From contig JAGQQG010000035.1 in assembly GCA_020426325.1 (NCBI GenBank), positions 1-54,921 on the forward strand: a DNA stretch of 54,921 nucleotides, read 5' to 3'. Every line of letters starts with the position of its first letter. Position 1 is the stretch's first letter. A program made the translations under genes and the position numbers. Source of the stretch: Planctomycetaceae bacterium (lineage in GTDB: Bacteria > Planctomycetota > Planctomycetia > Planctomycetales > Planctomycetaceae). Under the pieces are notes generated by a model. The model was not told where the DNA came from and ran no database searches. It was given only the letters and a program-made list of their open reading frames with translations. Positions 18,353-27,334 of this stretch are shown one piece after another.

Positions 18353-18507
18353 AACCGTGTTGTCGAATGAGTTGCAAGTTTATGGTGGGCACAAATTGAC
18401 ATTGCACATCTCAAGGCAACTGCTGCAAATGGCTGACTGGTCAGCCGTGCAACGAGAACAGCCCCTGTTTCACGATCTCCGTCGTTCAGATGCTACTCTC
18501 AAAAGAA

Positions 18508-18538
18508 ACACCCCGGCTACCTCAAGTAGCCGGGGTGT
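18508..18538 (-). terminator. strong intrinsic terminator
   Basis: A perfect 13-bp stem (GTAGCCGGGGTGT arm at 18526-18538) with a five-base loop lies 27 bp beyond the stop of the 18566-19831 gene. On the minus strand it is followed by TTTCTTTTG, as expected of a rho-independent terminator. It separates the secreted-protein gene from the wzy-like gene. Confidence 0.85.
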
Positions 18539-18565
18539 CAGAGATCGTTGTAAGTCACAGGTTCA

Positions 18566-19831
18566 TTATGGGACAGCCGGGCTGACAACCTGAATGACGG
18601 TTCCGTCATTATTGTTGTCGGCTAACGCTGCAGCTGCCAGGCCTAGTGCTCCCGCTCCGAGCAATGCACCGAGACCTTCTCCACCAAACGGGCCTCCGCC
18701 GCCACCACCGAAGCCACCCCCAGTACCACCGGGGACACCACCACCAGCACCCGGTCCGAACGGCATCTCGCCAGGAGGAACGGCAGCCAAACCATCACCA
18801 GAACCGAAACCTGATCCGGGGCCGAGGAATCCCAAATCAGAACTGAAGACCGGACTGACAGTAGCGATCGTTGTCTGATTGGCCACCATCGAAACTTGTT
18901 GGACTTCGTCCTCCACATTGGGACGGTCATTGAACTGAATTCGAGTGACCGGGAGGGATTCCTGTCCGGCATCTGCCGCAGGACCTGCCAGGTATGGATG
19001 AACTTCTCCTGCCAAAGCCACGAATGCATCGCTGCCAGCAACGACCAGCGAGTAGAAGCCTGGGGAGAGACCACTCACTTGGAAGACTCCATCGAAATCA
19101 GTTCGCCCTTCAGCGGCAATCTGACCCGACTTGATGAAGTAAACATCCAATCCGGGCACCGGTGGCTCCGGCTCGGACGGAGGAGCACTGCGAGCGATTT
19201 TTCCGACCACGGATCCATCTTGTCTCATCTCAAAACCGTGGCCCTGGATGAGATCACGGTTTCCAGCAACATTCGCCACTAAGTCTTCATTCGTGTTGAC
19301 CAGATTCTCTTCCACATTCTCAGCCGGTGTTGGCTCCTGCTTCACAACCGATGGTCCACCAAACTGGAGGTGATCATCGATGATCTGTCGAACAACTCCC
19401 ATGTCGCTGCCCGGAATCAAAGCCACGTCAATTCCAGCACCGGGTGCACCCATTCCATCGGAAGCCGGAGCGATCCAGGTACCAAAGGCAGCGAACCCAT
19501 CGGGTCCGCTTACGAAGAGCGAGTAGGGACCGTAACCGAGGTTGCTGACTTGCGTCGTTCCGCTCAGTCCAACATTGACCTGTTGTACGGAAACACCCTC
19601 ACGGACGAAATTGATGGTTCCCTGAGCGGCGGGCTGGACAGCGCCTCCAGCATACTTTCGCAATCTCACCGGAAGGTAGTCGTCCACGAAGATTCTGACT
19701 TCGGACGTTTCCGGCTCGGCTGAAGCGACGAGCGGAGCAATGATGGCATAGGTGCCAACAACCCCGGCACTCGCGACTGCGCTGCAAACCAGGAGAACAA
19801 TGATCGCTGAGGAGATACTAAGGTGACGCAT
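18566..19831 (-). CDS. secreted protein with carboxypeptidase regulatory-like repeats and glycine-rich tail
   Basis: A 421 aa protein of unknown function. Residues 1-22 form a signal peptide (SAIIVLLVCSAVASA). Two segments resemble carboxypeptidase-regulatory/Cna-B beta folds: one around NVGLSGTTQVSNLGYGPYSLFVSG and one around AEGRTDFDGVFQVSGLSPGFYSLVV. The C-terminus is rich in Gly and Pro and ends with an alanine-rich hydrophobic stretch and DNNNDGT. Such proteins are common in planctomycetes, exported and probably cell-surface associated. It has its own terminator directly downstream and is thus probably an independent unit rather than part of the glycan operon. Confidence 0.75.
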   Translation of the reverse strand: MRHLSISSAIIVLLVCSAVASAGVVGTYAIIAPLVASAEPETSEVRIFVDDYLPVRLRKYAGGAVQPAAQGTINFVREGVSVQQVNVGLSGTTQVSNLGYGPYSLFVSGPDGFAAFGTWIAPASDGMGAPGAGIDVALIPGSDMGVVRQIIDDHLQFGGPSVVKQEPTPAENVEENLVNTNEDLVANVAGNRDLIQGHGFEMRQDGSVVGKIARSAPPSEPEPPVPGLDVYFIKSGQIAAEGRTDFDGVFQVSGLSPGFYSLVVAGSDAFVALAGEVHPYLAGPAADAGQESLPVTRIQFNDRPNVEDEVQQVSMVANQTTIATVSPVFSSDLGFLGPGSGFGSGDGLAAVPPGEMPFGPGAGGGVPGGTGGGFGGGGGGPFGGEGLGALLGAGALGLAAAALADNNNDGTVIQVVSPAVP

Positions 19832-20055
19832 GGTAAGTCGAACCTTGAGGGGTAATCTGTTTCCAGAGAACGGCCGTTTAGTCAGGGGATGAGCGCCTCT
19901 GTGATGTCAACGCCCTTTGAAACCTATCACGTGGATTGAAAGTGTTGGACGGGAGGTTGCTTCTCGGACGAAAAAAGCGTCACGAATCGGTGCAGCCTCT
20001 CGACCTCTTTTCCCAACCAGCACAGAATACCTGTGCCGCAACACCAAATGCAACC

Positions 20056-20916
20056 CTACACTCCCCATCTTGTGCAAATCGACTGAAAGCGACGTGTCCC
20101 CCCCGGGAACTCCGAGATCATGATTCCCGGCTGACTCCTACGAATCACAAGCAACAGAAACAGCCCCAGAGTTGCCAGTCCAAGGCTGTCAGCTTCCGGG
20201 GTTGAGGCTGTTGAGACAGTGAAAGATGTGGCGTCGAAGGGAACAAATTGGGTCCCATCAGTGTAGTGAACGTTCCAGTTTGCATTGGTGTTTCCGATCA
20301 GACTTCGGTAGTCACCAAAGGCAGCCTCCCCGGAGCGGGCACCCGCATATTGTCCGCCATCAGCAGGGTCAGTTCCGTTTCGAGCGACCAGCACGGCCGT
20401 GCTCCCCTCAATCAGTCCCGTTCCCGACAAGGTGCCATCCACCTGATTCGAGTCATCGTAGATCCGCTCATCATTAGAGAACGCCGCAAGAAACGTCGTG
20501 GGGTTGGTCGCGCTCACGCCCGTAAAAGCGTAGATGGCCTCTCCGCCCGACAAAGCCATGACATCTCCATTCGTTGTGATTGTCCCAGTGCTCGCTGTTG
20601 GAGACGTCGCGAGGTTTGAGAAGGTCACGACTGTTCCCGCGGACAAGGCTGTCGTGACCGTCCAGGAGATTTCTCCCTCGTTGGTCGCATTAAACTGAGT
20701 CCCCACCCATTCGTTGTCATTGAAGTGGACCACGTTTCCAATGGCAGCGTCCGCCAGCAGGACGAAGGCGAAATCGTCGTTTCCATCGGTATTGAATCCA
20801 ATGAACGCGATGTCGCCCGCGTTGACGAGATCCGCTCTACAAGAATGAGTCGCGCAGAACAATACGAACGGCGACAGTAAGATGCCCCACAAACACCGAC
20901 AGCCCGCAAGACTCAT
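20056..20916 (-). CDS. PEP-CTERM-like secreted protein
   Basis: A 286 aa exported protein. The ATG at 20916 gives a signal peptide (LWGILLSPFVLFCATHSCRA); the open frame extends upstream but without coding character. The body resembles lamin-tail/beta-sandwich domains of secreted proteins (GDIAFIGFNTDGNDDFAFVLL, then VVHFNDNEW). Near the C-terminus STPEADSLGLATLGLFLLL followed by VIRRSQ is a PEP-CTERM-like sorting signal, although about 27 residues follow the basic cluster, more than usual. A partner exosortase is not in the window. It is divergently oriented to the DUF1501 gene. Confidence 0.75.
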   Translation of the reverse strand: MSLAGCRCLWGILLSPFVLFCATHSCRADLVNAGDIAFIGFNTDGNDDFAFVLLADAAIGNVVHFNDNEWVGTQFNATNEGEISWTVTTALSAGTVVTFSNLATSPTASTGTITTNGDVMALSGGEAIYAFTGVSATNPTTFLAAFSNDERIYDDSNQVDGTLSGTGLIEGSTAVLVARNGTDPADGGQYAGARSGEAAFGDYRSLIGNTNANWNVHYTDGTQFVPFDATSFTVSTASTPEADSLGLATLGLFLLLVIRRSQPGIMISEFPGGTRRFQSICTRWGV

Positions 20917-21394
20917 GGTTAAGACCCTAATGGAGGGAAACGTTAGGAGTGACCACGATGCAGTGTGCGAGGAAGGTAACTTGAATGTCGCGAAATATCC
21001 ACCCATCCCACCCAAGTTGTTACGCATCAACCTCTTCCGATGGATGGCCGCGTTCAAGAGCGGTTCGAGTTCCCGCCATTGCCGCGCAGACGTGCACTGA
21101 GAGTGACAACACTCGCAAATCCGTGAGTGGCGTCGTTTCAATCCTCACCCGCACTGGAACGACGCATCAAATATCCAACGCATCAACTGAAATGACCGCC
21201 AAATCAAATCCCTGAGTCAGTCGGTCGATGAAAGAAACAACAAACAATCGATGCTCCCCATGTCATCCAGTAGCCCTCACTCAGAAGTTCGCTGAGGTCC
21301 TGAGTGCGTCACGACCGTTGAGAGGATACAGCTGTTGTCAGCGCGGATGGTTCTTCGCTCGACCACGACAGAAGAATCGGGGTAGGATGGAAAC
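20917..21394. other. divergent intergenic region, 478 bp
   Basis: This stretch separates the PEP-CTERM-like gene (minus) and the DUF1501 gene (plus) and should contain promoters for both. I see no convincing -35/-10 pair, RNA gene or repeat; only a seven-base inverted repeat CACTCAG/CTGAGTG at 21278-21306. Short open frames here lack coding character. Confidence 0.5.
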
Positions 21395-22813
21395 ATGACA
21401 CACAGGGCTTTTCATCCGCGAATCGAAGAACTGCACCGACGACGATTCTTGCAGTCGGGCGTTGCAGGGATTGGCGGATTGTCGCTGGCCCAACTGCTTC
21501 GCAGCGAGAGTGAGGTCCGGGCAAGCACGTCACCTCCTGCTCGTGCCAAGTCTTGTATCTTCGTCATCCTCAGCGGCGGACCGGGGCAGCACGAGACGTT
21601 CGACCCGAAGCCGAACGCTCCGCGCGAGATTCGTGGTCTCTACGAAGCCATCGCCACACAGACGCCCGGAGTGCAACTCTCCGAGATGTTGCCGCAACTG
21701 GCTGCCCGGTCAAATCGCTACTGTCTGCTGCGGTCGATGAGTCACGAGGACGCTGTCCATGTGACAGCCGTCCATACGATGCTCACCGGTCAGCGTGACG
21801 GATCACGGTCCAACGAGTCCCCCTTCATGGGCTCGCTGATCTCGAAGTTCCGTCCTTCGGAAGCAATGGTGCCGTCATACGTCTGGCTCCACAACATGAA
21901 GACCGGCACTAATAAAGTCCCACGCTACGAAAGCGGACTTCACCTGCTGGGACATCAATATGCCCCTTTCCGAGTGGGCTACGAACTCGACAACCCCACG
22001 TCACCGAACTTTCGCGTCTCCGACTTCGATCCCCCCAGTGGACTATCTCTCACCGAGGTTGAACATCGCCGCCGCCTGCTGTCATCACTCGACCGAAATT
22101 CGTCCGGTGAATTGACCCCACCGTTTGAACAGTACGATAAATATCAGCACAAAGCGTGGGAACTCATGACGGGGCCCGCTGCTCGACGCGCGTTCGAGTT
22201 GTCTCACGAAAGCAACGCACTCCGCGACAGATACGGCAGGCATCCTCTCGGTCAATACTGCCTGATGGCTCGACGACTCATCGAGTCGGGGGTCAGGCTG
22301 GTCACGGTCACCGGCTGGCCCGGTCTCGCTCCCGGGGAAACGGTCCCGACCGTCACGCAGGTCTGGGACTCTCACGACAATTACTACGAGGACGGCGACA
22401 GCATGTACGGCAACGGCCCGTACGGACTCAAGTGGGCGCTCCCTCGTCTCGACCAGGCACTCGCGGCACTGCTCGATGACATGCGCGACCGAGGTCTCTT
22501 CGAGGAGACACTGGTGGTCGTGGTCGGTGAATTCGGCCGCACTCCCAAGTTCGGTGAAACCGGTCGCGGTCGCGAACATTGGCCCCACTGCTACACCGCA
22601 CTGCTGGCTGGTGCGGGCGTCCGGGGCGGCATGGTCTACGGGGAGTCCGATCGCGACGGAGCGTACGTCGCCAGTGGTCGCCCCATCTCTCACATCGACT
22701 TCGCGGCCACCCTCTTCGACACCCTAGGCATCCCCCCAGAGACTCGCTACGGCCCCGACGGTTTCTCGTTCAAGGTCAACGAAGGCCAACCGCTCCACGA
22801 AATCTTTGGATGA
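21395..22813 (+). CDS. DUF1501 domain-containing protein
   Basis: A 472 aa member of the DUF1501 family, distantly related to the alkaline phosphatase/sulfatase fold and very abundant in planctomycetes. The N-terminus has a Tat-like leader: RRRFLQSGVAGIGGLSLAQLL (residues 16-36). Family landmarks include ILSGGPGQHETFDPKPNAP, SHEDAVHVTAVHTMLTGQ, WDSHDNYY and GEFGRTPKFGETGRGREHWP. Its role is unknown; DUF1501 genes often pair with DUF1553/DUF1549 cytochrome genes, but that partner is absent here. The ATG at 21395 follows a GGATGG sequence. Confidence 0.93.
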   Translation: MTHRAFHPRIEELHRRRFLQSGVAGIGGLSLAQLLRSESEVRASTSPPARAKSCIFVILSGGPGQHETFDPKPNAPREIRGLYEAIATQTPGVQLSEMLPQLAARSNRYCLLRSMSHEDAVHVTAVHTMLTGQRDGSRSNESPFMGSLISKFRPSEAMVPSYVWLHNMKTGTNKVPRYESGLHLLGHQYAPFRVGYELDNPTSPNFRVSDFDPPSGLSLTEVEHRRRLLSSLDRNSSGELTPPFEQYDKYQHKAWELMTGPAARRAFELSHESNALRDRYGRHPLGQYCLMARRLIESGVRLVTVTGWPGLAPGETVPTVTQVWDSHDNYYEDGDSMYGNGPYGLKWALPRLDQALAALLDDMRDRGLFEETLVVVVGEFGRTPKFGETGRGREHWPHCYTALLAGAGVRGGMVYGESDRDGAYVASGRPISHIDFAATLFDTLGIPPETRYGPDGFSFKVNEGQPLHEIFG

Positions 22814-22844
22814 CCGGAACACCCAACTCTAAGCGCCACACAAA

Positions 22845-23519
22845 TCAAGCTGCAGCCTTCTGAGTTTGACTTCGACGTCGGCGGATCGTGATGAACCCGA
22901 AGCTGGCAAGACCGATCAATGCGAGGTCGTGTGGTTCAGGAACGGCGTGGATCTGAACGTTATCGATGGCGGAAGTACCTGACGAGTTCGCTGCTCCGTC
23001 CCACTGAATTCTCAGATATGCCGTGGAGACATTATCTAATGCGTTCACCGTACTGAGATCAAAGGAAAACGTTTGATAATTGACCCCTTGCACCGTGTCA
23101 AAATTGCCACCGAACTGGGTGAAGCTGACGCCGTCAGTTGAGTAAAGTAGTTGATTCGTATCGAAGCCGTTTCCGGTTCTGCGTCCAGCAAAGGACAGGA
23201 CCGGGTCGTACCACCCGTCCATCGAAAACGCCATCGTCAACCCTTTGCCATTGTTGGCGTTGTTCGCAAACTGGACCGCAGACCCGGCAGCATCACCGCC
23301 GAAAGCATTCTCAGTCGTTCCTGTTGACGCTGAAAGATCTGTCGACGGCCAAGTGGCATCAATCTCCATCGACGCGCCGGGAGCGAAACTCCGGTCAGCA
23401 GCAATCGTATGAGCGTCGCCATCGTAGGAATTGAAATTCCAGTTGGCGATCAACTCCGCCTCGCTCGTACTGGTGAGGCATAGACAAGACAGACAGGTAG
23501 CACAGAACAGGGCCCGCAT
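22845..23519 (-). CDS. PEP-CTERM sorting domain protein
   Basis: A 224 aa exported protein. Residues 1-21 form a signal peptide (ALFCATCLSCLCLTSTSEA); the middle is a beta-rich, jelly-roll-like domain (NWNFNSYDGD, RLRIQWDG-like strand YLRIQWDGAANSSGT, IDNVQIHAV). The C-terminus is a clear PEP-CTERM: VPEPHDLALIGLASFGFI followed by TIRRRRS. PEP-CTERM proteins are anchored or processed by an exosortase/EpsH-type enzyme, often in bacteria making exopolysaccharide, which fits the neighbouring glycan locus. The function of the body is unknown. It is convergent with the DUF1501 gene, 31 bp away. Confidence 0.82.
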   Translation of the reverse strand: MRALFCATCLSCLCLTSTSEAELIANWNFNSYDGDAHTIAADRSFAPGASMEIDATWPSTDLSASTGTTENAFGGDAAGSAVQFANNANNGKGLTMAFSMDGWYDPVLSFAGRRTGNGFDTNQLLYSTDGVSFTQFGGNFDTVQGVNYQTFSFDLSTVNALDNVSTAYLRIQWDGAANSSGTSAIDNVQIHAVPEPHDLALIGLASFGFITIRRRRSQTQKAAA

Positions 23520-24057
23520 CGACCAACACTCCTTTTTGAGGTCGAGAATCTTCTAAGCGCTGGAAGACGCTCACTTCTTCCGTTTGCGAATTCTATGTTC
23601 CGCAAGGATGCCTACACAACTGAGCAAGATGAGACATTTTGTTAAAAACAACAACTCCAGGGAAACCTGAGCGGGGGCAGCTTCAGGGGGAGTGAATAGT
23701 TTGGTAAAAGTGGGGGCCTGGGCAAGGGTTCGCATCAAATTTGCCCTGAGAATCAGTCGTGGATTACTGAGCTGCTCCCCAAGTCGACCAGCTGGAACCC
23801 GCGGTAGGACAATGACGGCGGTATGGAACCGGGTCGTTGTGATCACGGTTGATGCAATCGATTCGACGTAGTTTTTGAATTGCAGTCGACTGCCGGATCG
23901 TCTCCCCAGTGACGAGCCCTTGAAGCCGGAGAGATGTTGAATTGTCGTAGAACAGCGGAGTGGGTAGACAGAACTGCACTTGGTTGTGGGGTCAAACAGA
24001 ACAAGCCATCGCCAAGACAGCGATGGCTTGTCGAATGTCGTGATGCGTGGTCGGCAG
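23520..24057. other. gene-poor stretch, 538 bp
   Basis: No convincing gene is visible. On the minus strand a long frame ending at 23571 overlaps the real gene at 24058-24516 in another frame; only its last 40 codons look interesting, with a hydrophobic segment followed by RIRKRKK, which could be a decayed C-terminal sorting signal. A terminator hairpin lies at 24002-24030. Confidence 0.4.
24002..24030 (-). terminator. probable intrinsic terminator
   Basis: An 11-bp perfect stem (CAAGCCATCGC with GCGATGGCTTG) and seven-base loop lies 27 bp past the stop of the 24058-24516 gene. On the minus strand it is followed by TTCTGTTTG, a moderate T-tract. Confidence 0.7.
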
Positions 24058-24516
24058 CTACGGGCTGAGTGGGGCGCAGAGGGAGCGGTGATGGGTGAAG
24101 TCGTGGTGGCTGTGTTCGACCCGTTTTTCGAATCCCTCGCCACCACGATTCCCCGGGCGTGGGTCACGCAGGAAGGCAGCGTGCTCGGAGGCTGGAGGAG
24201 CAGTGCCGGGTGTCCATGCCCGGTAGTGTTGCGTTCCGTTGGGCGTCGTGACTTCGACTGTCCCTGCACCGACGTTGTTGACTGTAAATGCTCCGTGGGC
24301 ATCCGCTATGGTCGAGGCAACTCCGCGGTGAGAGCGAACGATGACCTGGGTATTCGCAAGTGGCTGACCAGCGGCATTCAGCAGGCGCCCGCTGAACTGG
24401 CCACGTGGGCCAAGAGTGATGTCGCGCCCCGCGTTTGCATCGGCGGAAAGAGAGAGTATGGTCAAACAGACGACCAGCCCGCCACAGCAGTGGCGAGTCC
24501 ATTGAGAGACTTTCAT
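24058..24516 (-). CDS. secreted carboxypeptidase regulatory-like domain protein
   Basis: A 152 aa exported protein. The ATG at 24516 follows GGAAG at a good distance and gives a signal peptide (CCGGLVVCLTILSLSADANA, about residues 10-29). The rest is one carboxypeptidase-regulatory/Cna-B-like beta-sandwich: SGRLLNAAGQPLANTQVIV, ADAHGAFTVNNVGAGTVEV. The tail is rich in His, Arg and Gly. Such single-domain proteins are frequent in planctomycetes, with unknown role. The frame is open further upstream, but those residues precede the signal peptide and are unlikely to be translated. A terminator follows. Confidence 0.75.
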   Translation of the reverse strand: MKVSQWTRHCCGGLVVCLTILSLSADANAGRDITLGPRGQFSGRLLNAAGQPLANTQVIVRSHRGVASTIADAHGAFTVNNVGAGTVEVTTPNGTQHYRAWTPGTAPPASEHAAFLRDPRPGNRGGEGFEKRVEHSHHDFTHHRSLCAPLSP

Positions 24517-24946
24517 TTCAGGCTTCCATTCTCTGAACGAATCGAGATGAGTTGAGAAGTAGCCCGCAATGATGTGTCCGCTCACCTTGAGATCAGACGA
24601 GCGGAACCTGACATTTCTCTTCGTCTCCGGCAATGTCAAAGTTGAGCCAATCCGGATAATCCGAACTCTGGGGAACTGAACACCGGCAGTTTTTGCCGAT
24701 CCCTTCCCTCAGCTGAGGAGAGCCGAGCACGTCACCGAGACGCGTGTACAGTATCGGCAAGGGGGTAAGCGTAACACATGCATAGGACAAAGTCCGACCG
24801 CTTGCCACATCAACAGGTTCGCTCGCAATCCCTGTGGCAGACAATCGTTCGGAGACGTCACCCGTTGCTGGAAGGTTGCAGGCTTGATACACTGACGAAT
24901 CCACCAAATCACACTCACTCCAGCGACAAGAGGCACAGCGCGACTT
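24517..24946. other. intergenic region, 430 bp
   Basis: Divergent region between the minus-strand regulatory-like protein gene and the small basic protein gene. A 104-codon minus-strand frame (24593-24907, TTG start) is open but shows no motif, signal peptide or ribosome-binding site, so I do not call it. Promoters for the flanking genes must lie here. Confidence 0.4.
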
Positions 24947-25036
24947 ATGGGAACTAAGAAGTCAGGTAAAGGGCGGCGGAAGCTTGGACGAAAGAAGCGG
25001 CGAAATCGGGCCAAAATCCGGCATCGCAAGGGCTAA
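24947..25036 (+). CDS. very small, highly basic protein
   Basis: A 29-codon frame that starts with ATG and ends with TAA. Eight Lys, eight Arg and one His make 17 of 29 residues basic, with segments GKGRRKLGRKKRR and AKIRHRKG. This resembles tiny ribosomal proteins (bTHX, bL36-like, or the COX24/AURKAIP1-type C-terminal motif of bS22/mS38) in size and charge, and a structural role in the ribosome or nucleic-acid binding is a fair guess, not shown. An AAGAGG lies rather far upstream (about 14 bases). A strong hairpin terminator 40 bp downstream supports an independent short transcript. Confidence 0.6.
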   Translation: MGTKKSGKGRRKLGRKKRRNRAKIRHRKG

Positions 25037-25076
25037 GCTGAGCCGTTTCGGTTCCTGAGTTCATCATTCAGACCAC

Positions 25077-25106
25077 GACAGCCGACGGTGCAAGCCGTCG
25101 GCTGTC
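25077..25106 (+). terminator. strong hairpin, probable terminator of the small basic gene
   Basis: A perfect 12-bp stem (GACAGCCGACGG with CCGTCGGCTGTC) and six-base loop lies 40 bp after the small basic gene. The T-tract is poor on both strands, so it may be bidirectional or need Rho. Confidence 0.65.
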
Positions 25107-25246
25107 TGCGTGCGCAGCGTGGTAATCAGGGCGTTGCGTTGACAGACGTCAGACGGTCCATGATGCTGGAGACTGATAAGCCCGCCGCCGAGTCCTCCCC
25201 AGACTCGATGCCTCCATTTACTCTCCACTGCTCGCCGAGGTTGGAC

Positions 25247-27163
25247 ATGCCGGAACGACTCCGTGCCCCATTGGTCATCACCCTGCTACTGGCATCCGTT
25301 GTAACGCAAGCTTGTGCGGACGACGCAGCCCAGCCTGACGCTTCGATTGACGAGTTGAAGGCCGCAGCCGCGACTGCGGACGCTCAGCGCGAGGAAGCTT
25401 CGGGGCAGGTGAAGTCCACAACCGAGCAGCTTCAACAGATTGAACGGGAACTGCTCGACCTGCGACGTGAGCTGAAAAAGGCACAGCAGGACTTGAAGAG
25501 TGCAGAGGAGAACCTGCCTAAACAACAGGAGGCCGTTAAGGCCGCTGAGACTGCAAAGACCGCAGCAACGGAAGCGAAGACGGCCGCTGATCAGGCGCTC
25601 GCGGATGCCCAGCAACGGGCAACCGAAGCAGCCACGAAGGCAACGGAAGCAGAGAAGGCCGCCACCGATGCCGCGACAGCTGTTGCCGAAACCGAAAAAG
25701 CGCTGACTGCGGCCAAGGCGAGTGTCGATGCAACCATGCCCAAAGTCGACACCCTGATGGCGTCCCTCGAAACGATCCAGGGGAACTTGACCGCTGCCAG
25801 CGAAAAACTGGAGACACTCACCTCCGCATGGGTGAGCAAACAGCAAACCGTCGAACGCGCACTGCGGGAAGCGGGAGAGTGGGTCTCGTTCTCCGAGGAA
25901 GTGGCCCCTGTGTTTAATCAGCGGTGTGTCGCCTGCCACAACACGCGAACTGCCAAAGGACGCCTCAACATGGAGTCCTACTCCGGACTCATGAAAGGGG
26001 GCGAGTCGGGCGAGATCATTGATCCGGGCGATGGTGAACTCTCGACGCTGTGCGTCATGGTGGAAGATGGCTCGATGCCCAAGGATGCGGACCCGCTGAC
26101 CGAGGAGCAGATTGCACTCGTCAAACGCTGGGTCGAGTTGGGAGCCAAACTGGATGCGGGTGTGGACCCGAACAAACCGCTGATCCGCATCATGCCCAAG
26201 CAGCCGCAGCCGACTCCCCCTGAGGCATACAACGTGACGCTTCCGGTGACTGCGGTCGAGTTGAACCCGGACGGTTCCGTGCTGGCGACCTCGGGTTATC
26301 ACGAGGTGCTGCTGTGGAACACGAGCGATGGAAGCCTCATTCGTCGCATCAGCAACATTGCCGAGCGCATCACAGATCTCGATTTCCATCCGGATGGCGA
26401 CCGACTTGCGATCGCCGCTGGTACGCCGGGACAGATGGGAGAAGCTCTCATCGTCAAGACGTCCGACGGATCGGTCGTGAAGGAATTGATCACCGTTGAA
26501 GACGCCATGTTCGGCATCGCCTTCAGCCCTGATGGAAGCAAGGTCGTTGCTTGTGGTGCTGACCGGGCAATCCGTGTGTTCGATGTCGAGACGGGCGAGG
26601 AGTTGAACGTCATCGAAGATCACGCCGACTGGGTGATGGACATCGCCTGGTCCCCTGATGGGACCAAGCTCGCCTCCGCCAGTCGGGACAAAACCGCTAA
26701 GGTCTTCGATGCTTCCACGGGAGATGCAGTCGTGACCTTCAACAAGCATGGGGATGTCGTATTCGGCGTGACATTTCTCCCTGACGGGAACACAATCGCG
26801 ACTTCCGGTCGTGACAAGATGATCCGACTGTGGACTACGGAAAAGGGGGACCAGACACGAGAGATCGGCGGCTACGGGAACGATGTCTTCCAAGTCGCCG
26901 CCCTGCCTGACGGTCGGCTGATCAGTTGCAGTGCTGACAAGACAGCCCGACTGCATACCAGTGCAGACGGCAAGGAGGTCCGCAAGTTTGAAGGGAACAA
27001 CGATTGGATCTTCGTCGTAACGGCACATCCTGAGACTGCTCGTCTGGTGACCGGCAGCTACGATGGAGAGATTCGGTTGTGGAATCTCGATTCGGGCGAG
27101 GTCGTGCTGAGCTTCAAAGCCGCACCGGGATTGGAACAGGTCTCGGCTCAGGTGACTCCCTGA
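25247..27163 (+). CDS. coiled-coil, c-type cytochrome (PSCyt1-like) and WD40 fusion protein
   Basis: A 638 aa exported protein. The ATG at 25247 follows GAGG and gives a signal peptide (LVITLLLASVVTQACA). Residues about 30-200 are an Ala/Glu/Lys-rich coiled coil. At about residue 227 is the haem-binding CVACH, followed by AKGRLNMESYSGLMKGGESG as in the planctomycete cytochrome c-like domain PSCyt1. From about 324 to the end lie six to seven WD40 repeats (for example DWVMDIAWSPDGTKLASASRDKTAKVF). It probably sits outside the inner membrane and may combine a redox centre with a protein-interaction propeller. The role is unknown; similar fusions are common in this phylum. Confidence 0.9.
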   Translation: MPERLRAPLVITLLLASVVTQACADDAAQPDASIDELKAAAATADAQREEASGQVKSTTEQLQQIERELLDLRRELKKAQQDLKSAEENLPKQQEAVKAAETAKTAATEAKTAADQALADAQQRATEAATKATEAEKAATDAATAVAETEKALTAAKASVDATMPKVDTLMASLETIQGNLTAASEKLETLTSAWVSKQQTVERALREAGEWVSFSEEVAPVFNQRCVACHNTRTAKGRLNMESYSGLMKGGESGEIIDPGDGELSTLCVMVEDGSMPKDADPLTEEQIALVKRWVELGAKLDAGVDPNKPLIRIMPKQPQPTPPEAYNVTLPVTAVELNPDGSVLATSGYHEVLLWNTSDGSLIRRISNIAERITDLDFHPDGDRLAIAAGTPGQMGEALIVKTSDGSVVKELITVEDAMFGIAFSPDGSKVVACGADRAIRVFDVETGEELNVIEDHADWVMDIAWSPDGTKLASASRDKTAKVFDASTGDAVVTFNKHGDVVFGVTFLPDGNTIATSGRDKMIRLWTTEKGDQTREIGGYGNDVFQVAALPDGRLISCSADKTARLHTSADGKEVRKFEGNNDWIFVVTAHPETARLVTGSYDGEIRLWNLDSGEVVLSFKAAPGLEQVSAQVTP

Positions 27164-27334
27164 TTCGTCAGAACGAAACCGTGCTGCGAACGGTCGCGAA
27201 TCGGTGATGAATTCGTTGGTTTGCCATCGATCGCAGATCGATGCATGAACCAACGACTTGCAACTCCGGACTCATTCCCTTCTCATGCGGGCGAGACGCG
27301 ACAAACTCCTGTACGCTTTTGGAATTGAACAATA

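Noticed and set aside
23571-24302. Minus-strand frame of 243 codons overlapping the 24058-24516 gene
   Set aside because: Overlaps a supported gene in another frame. Its tail (hydrophobic segment then RIRKRKK) resembles a sorting signal but nothing upstream supports a protein; perhaps a remnant.
24593-24907. Minus-strand frame of 104 codons with TTG start
   Set aside because: No ribosome-binding site, signal peptide, motif or neighbours that need it.
25286-27253. Very long minus-strand frame opposite the cytochrome/WD40 gene
   Set aside because: The plus strand has signal peptide, CVACH and WD40 repeats; the antisense frame is a codon-bias shadow.
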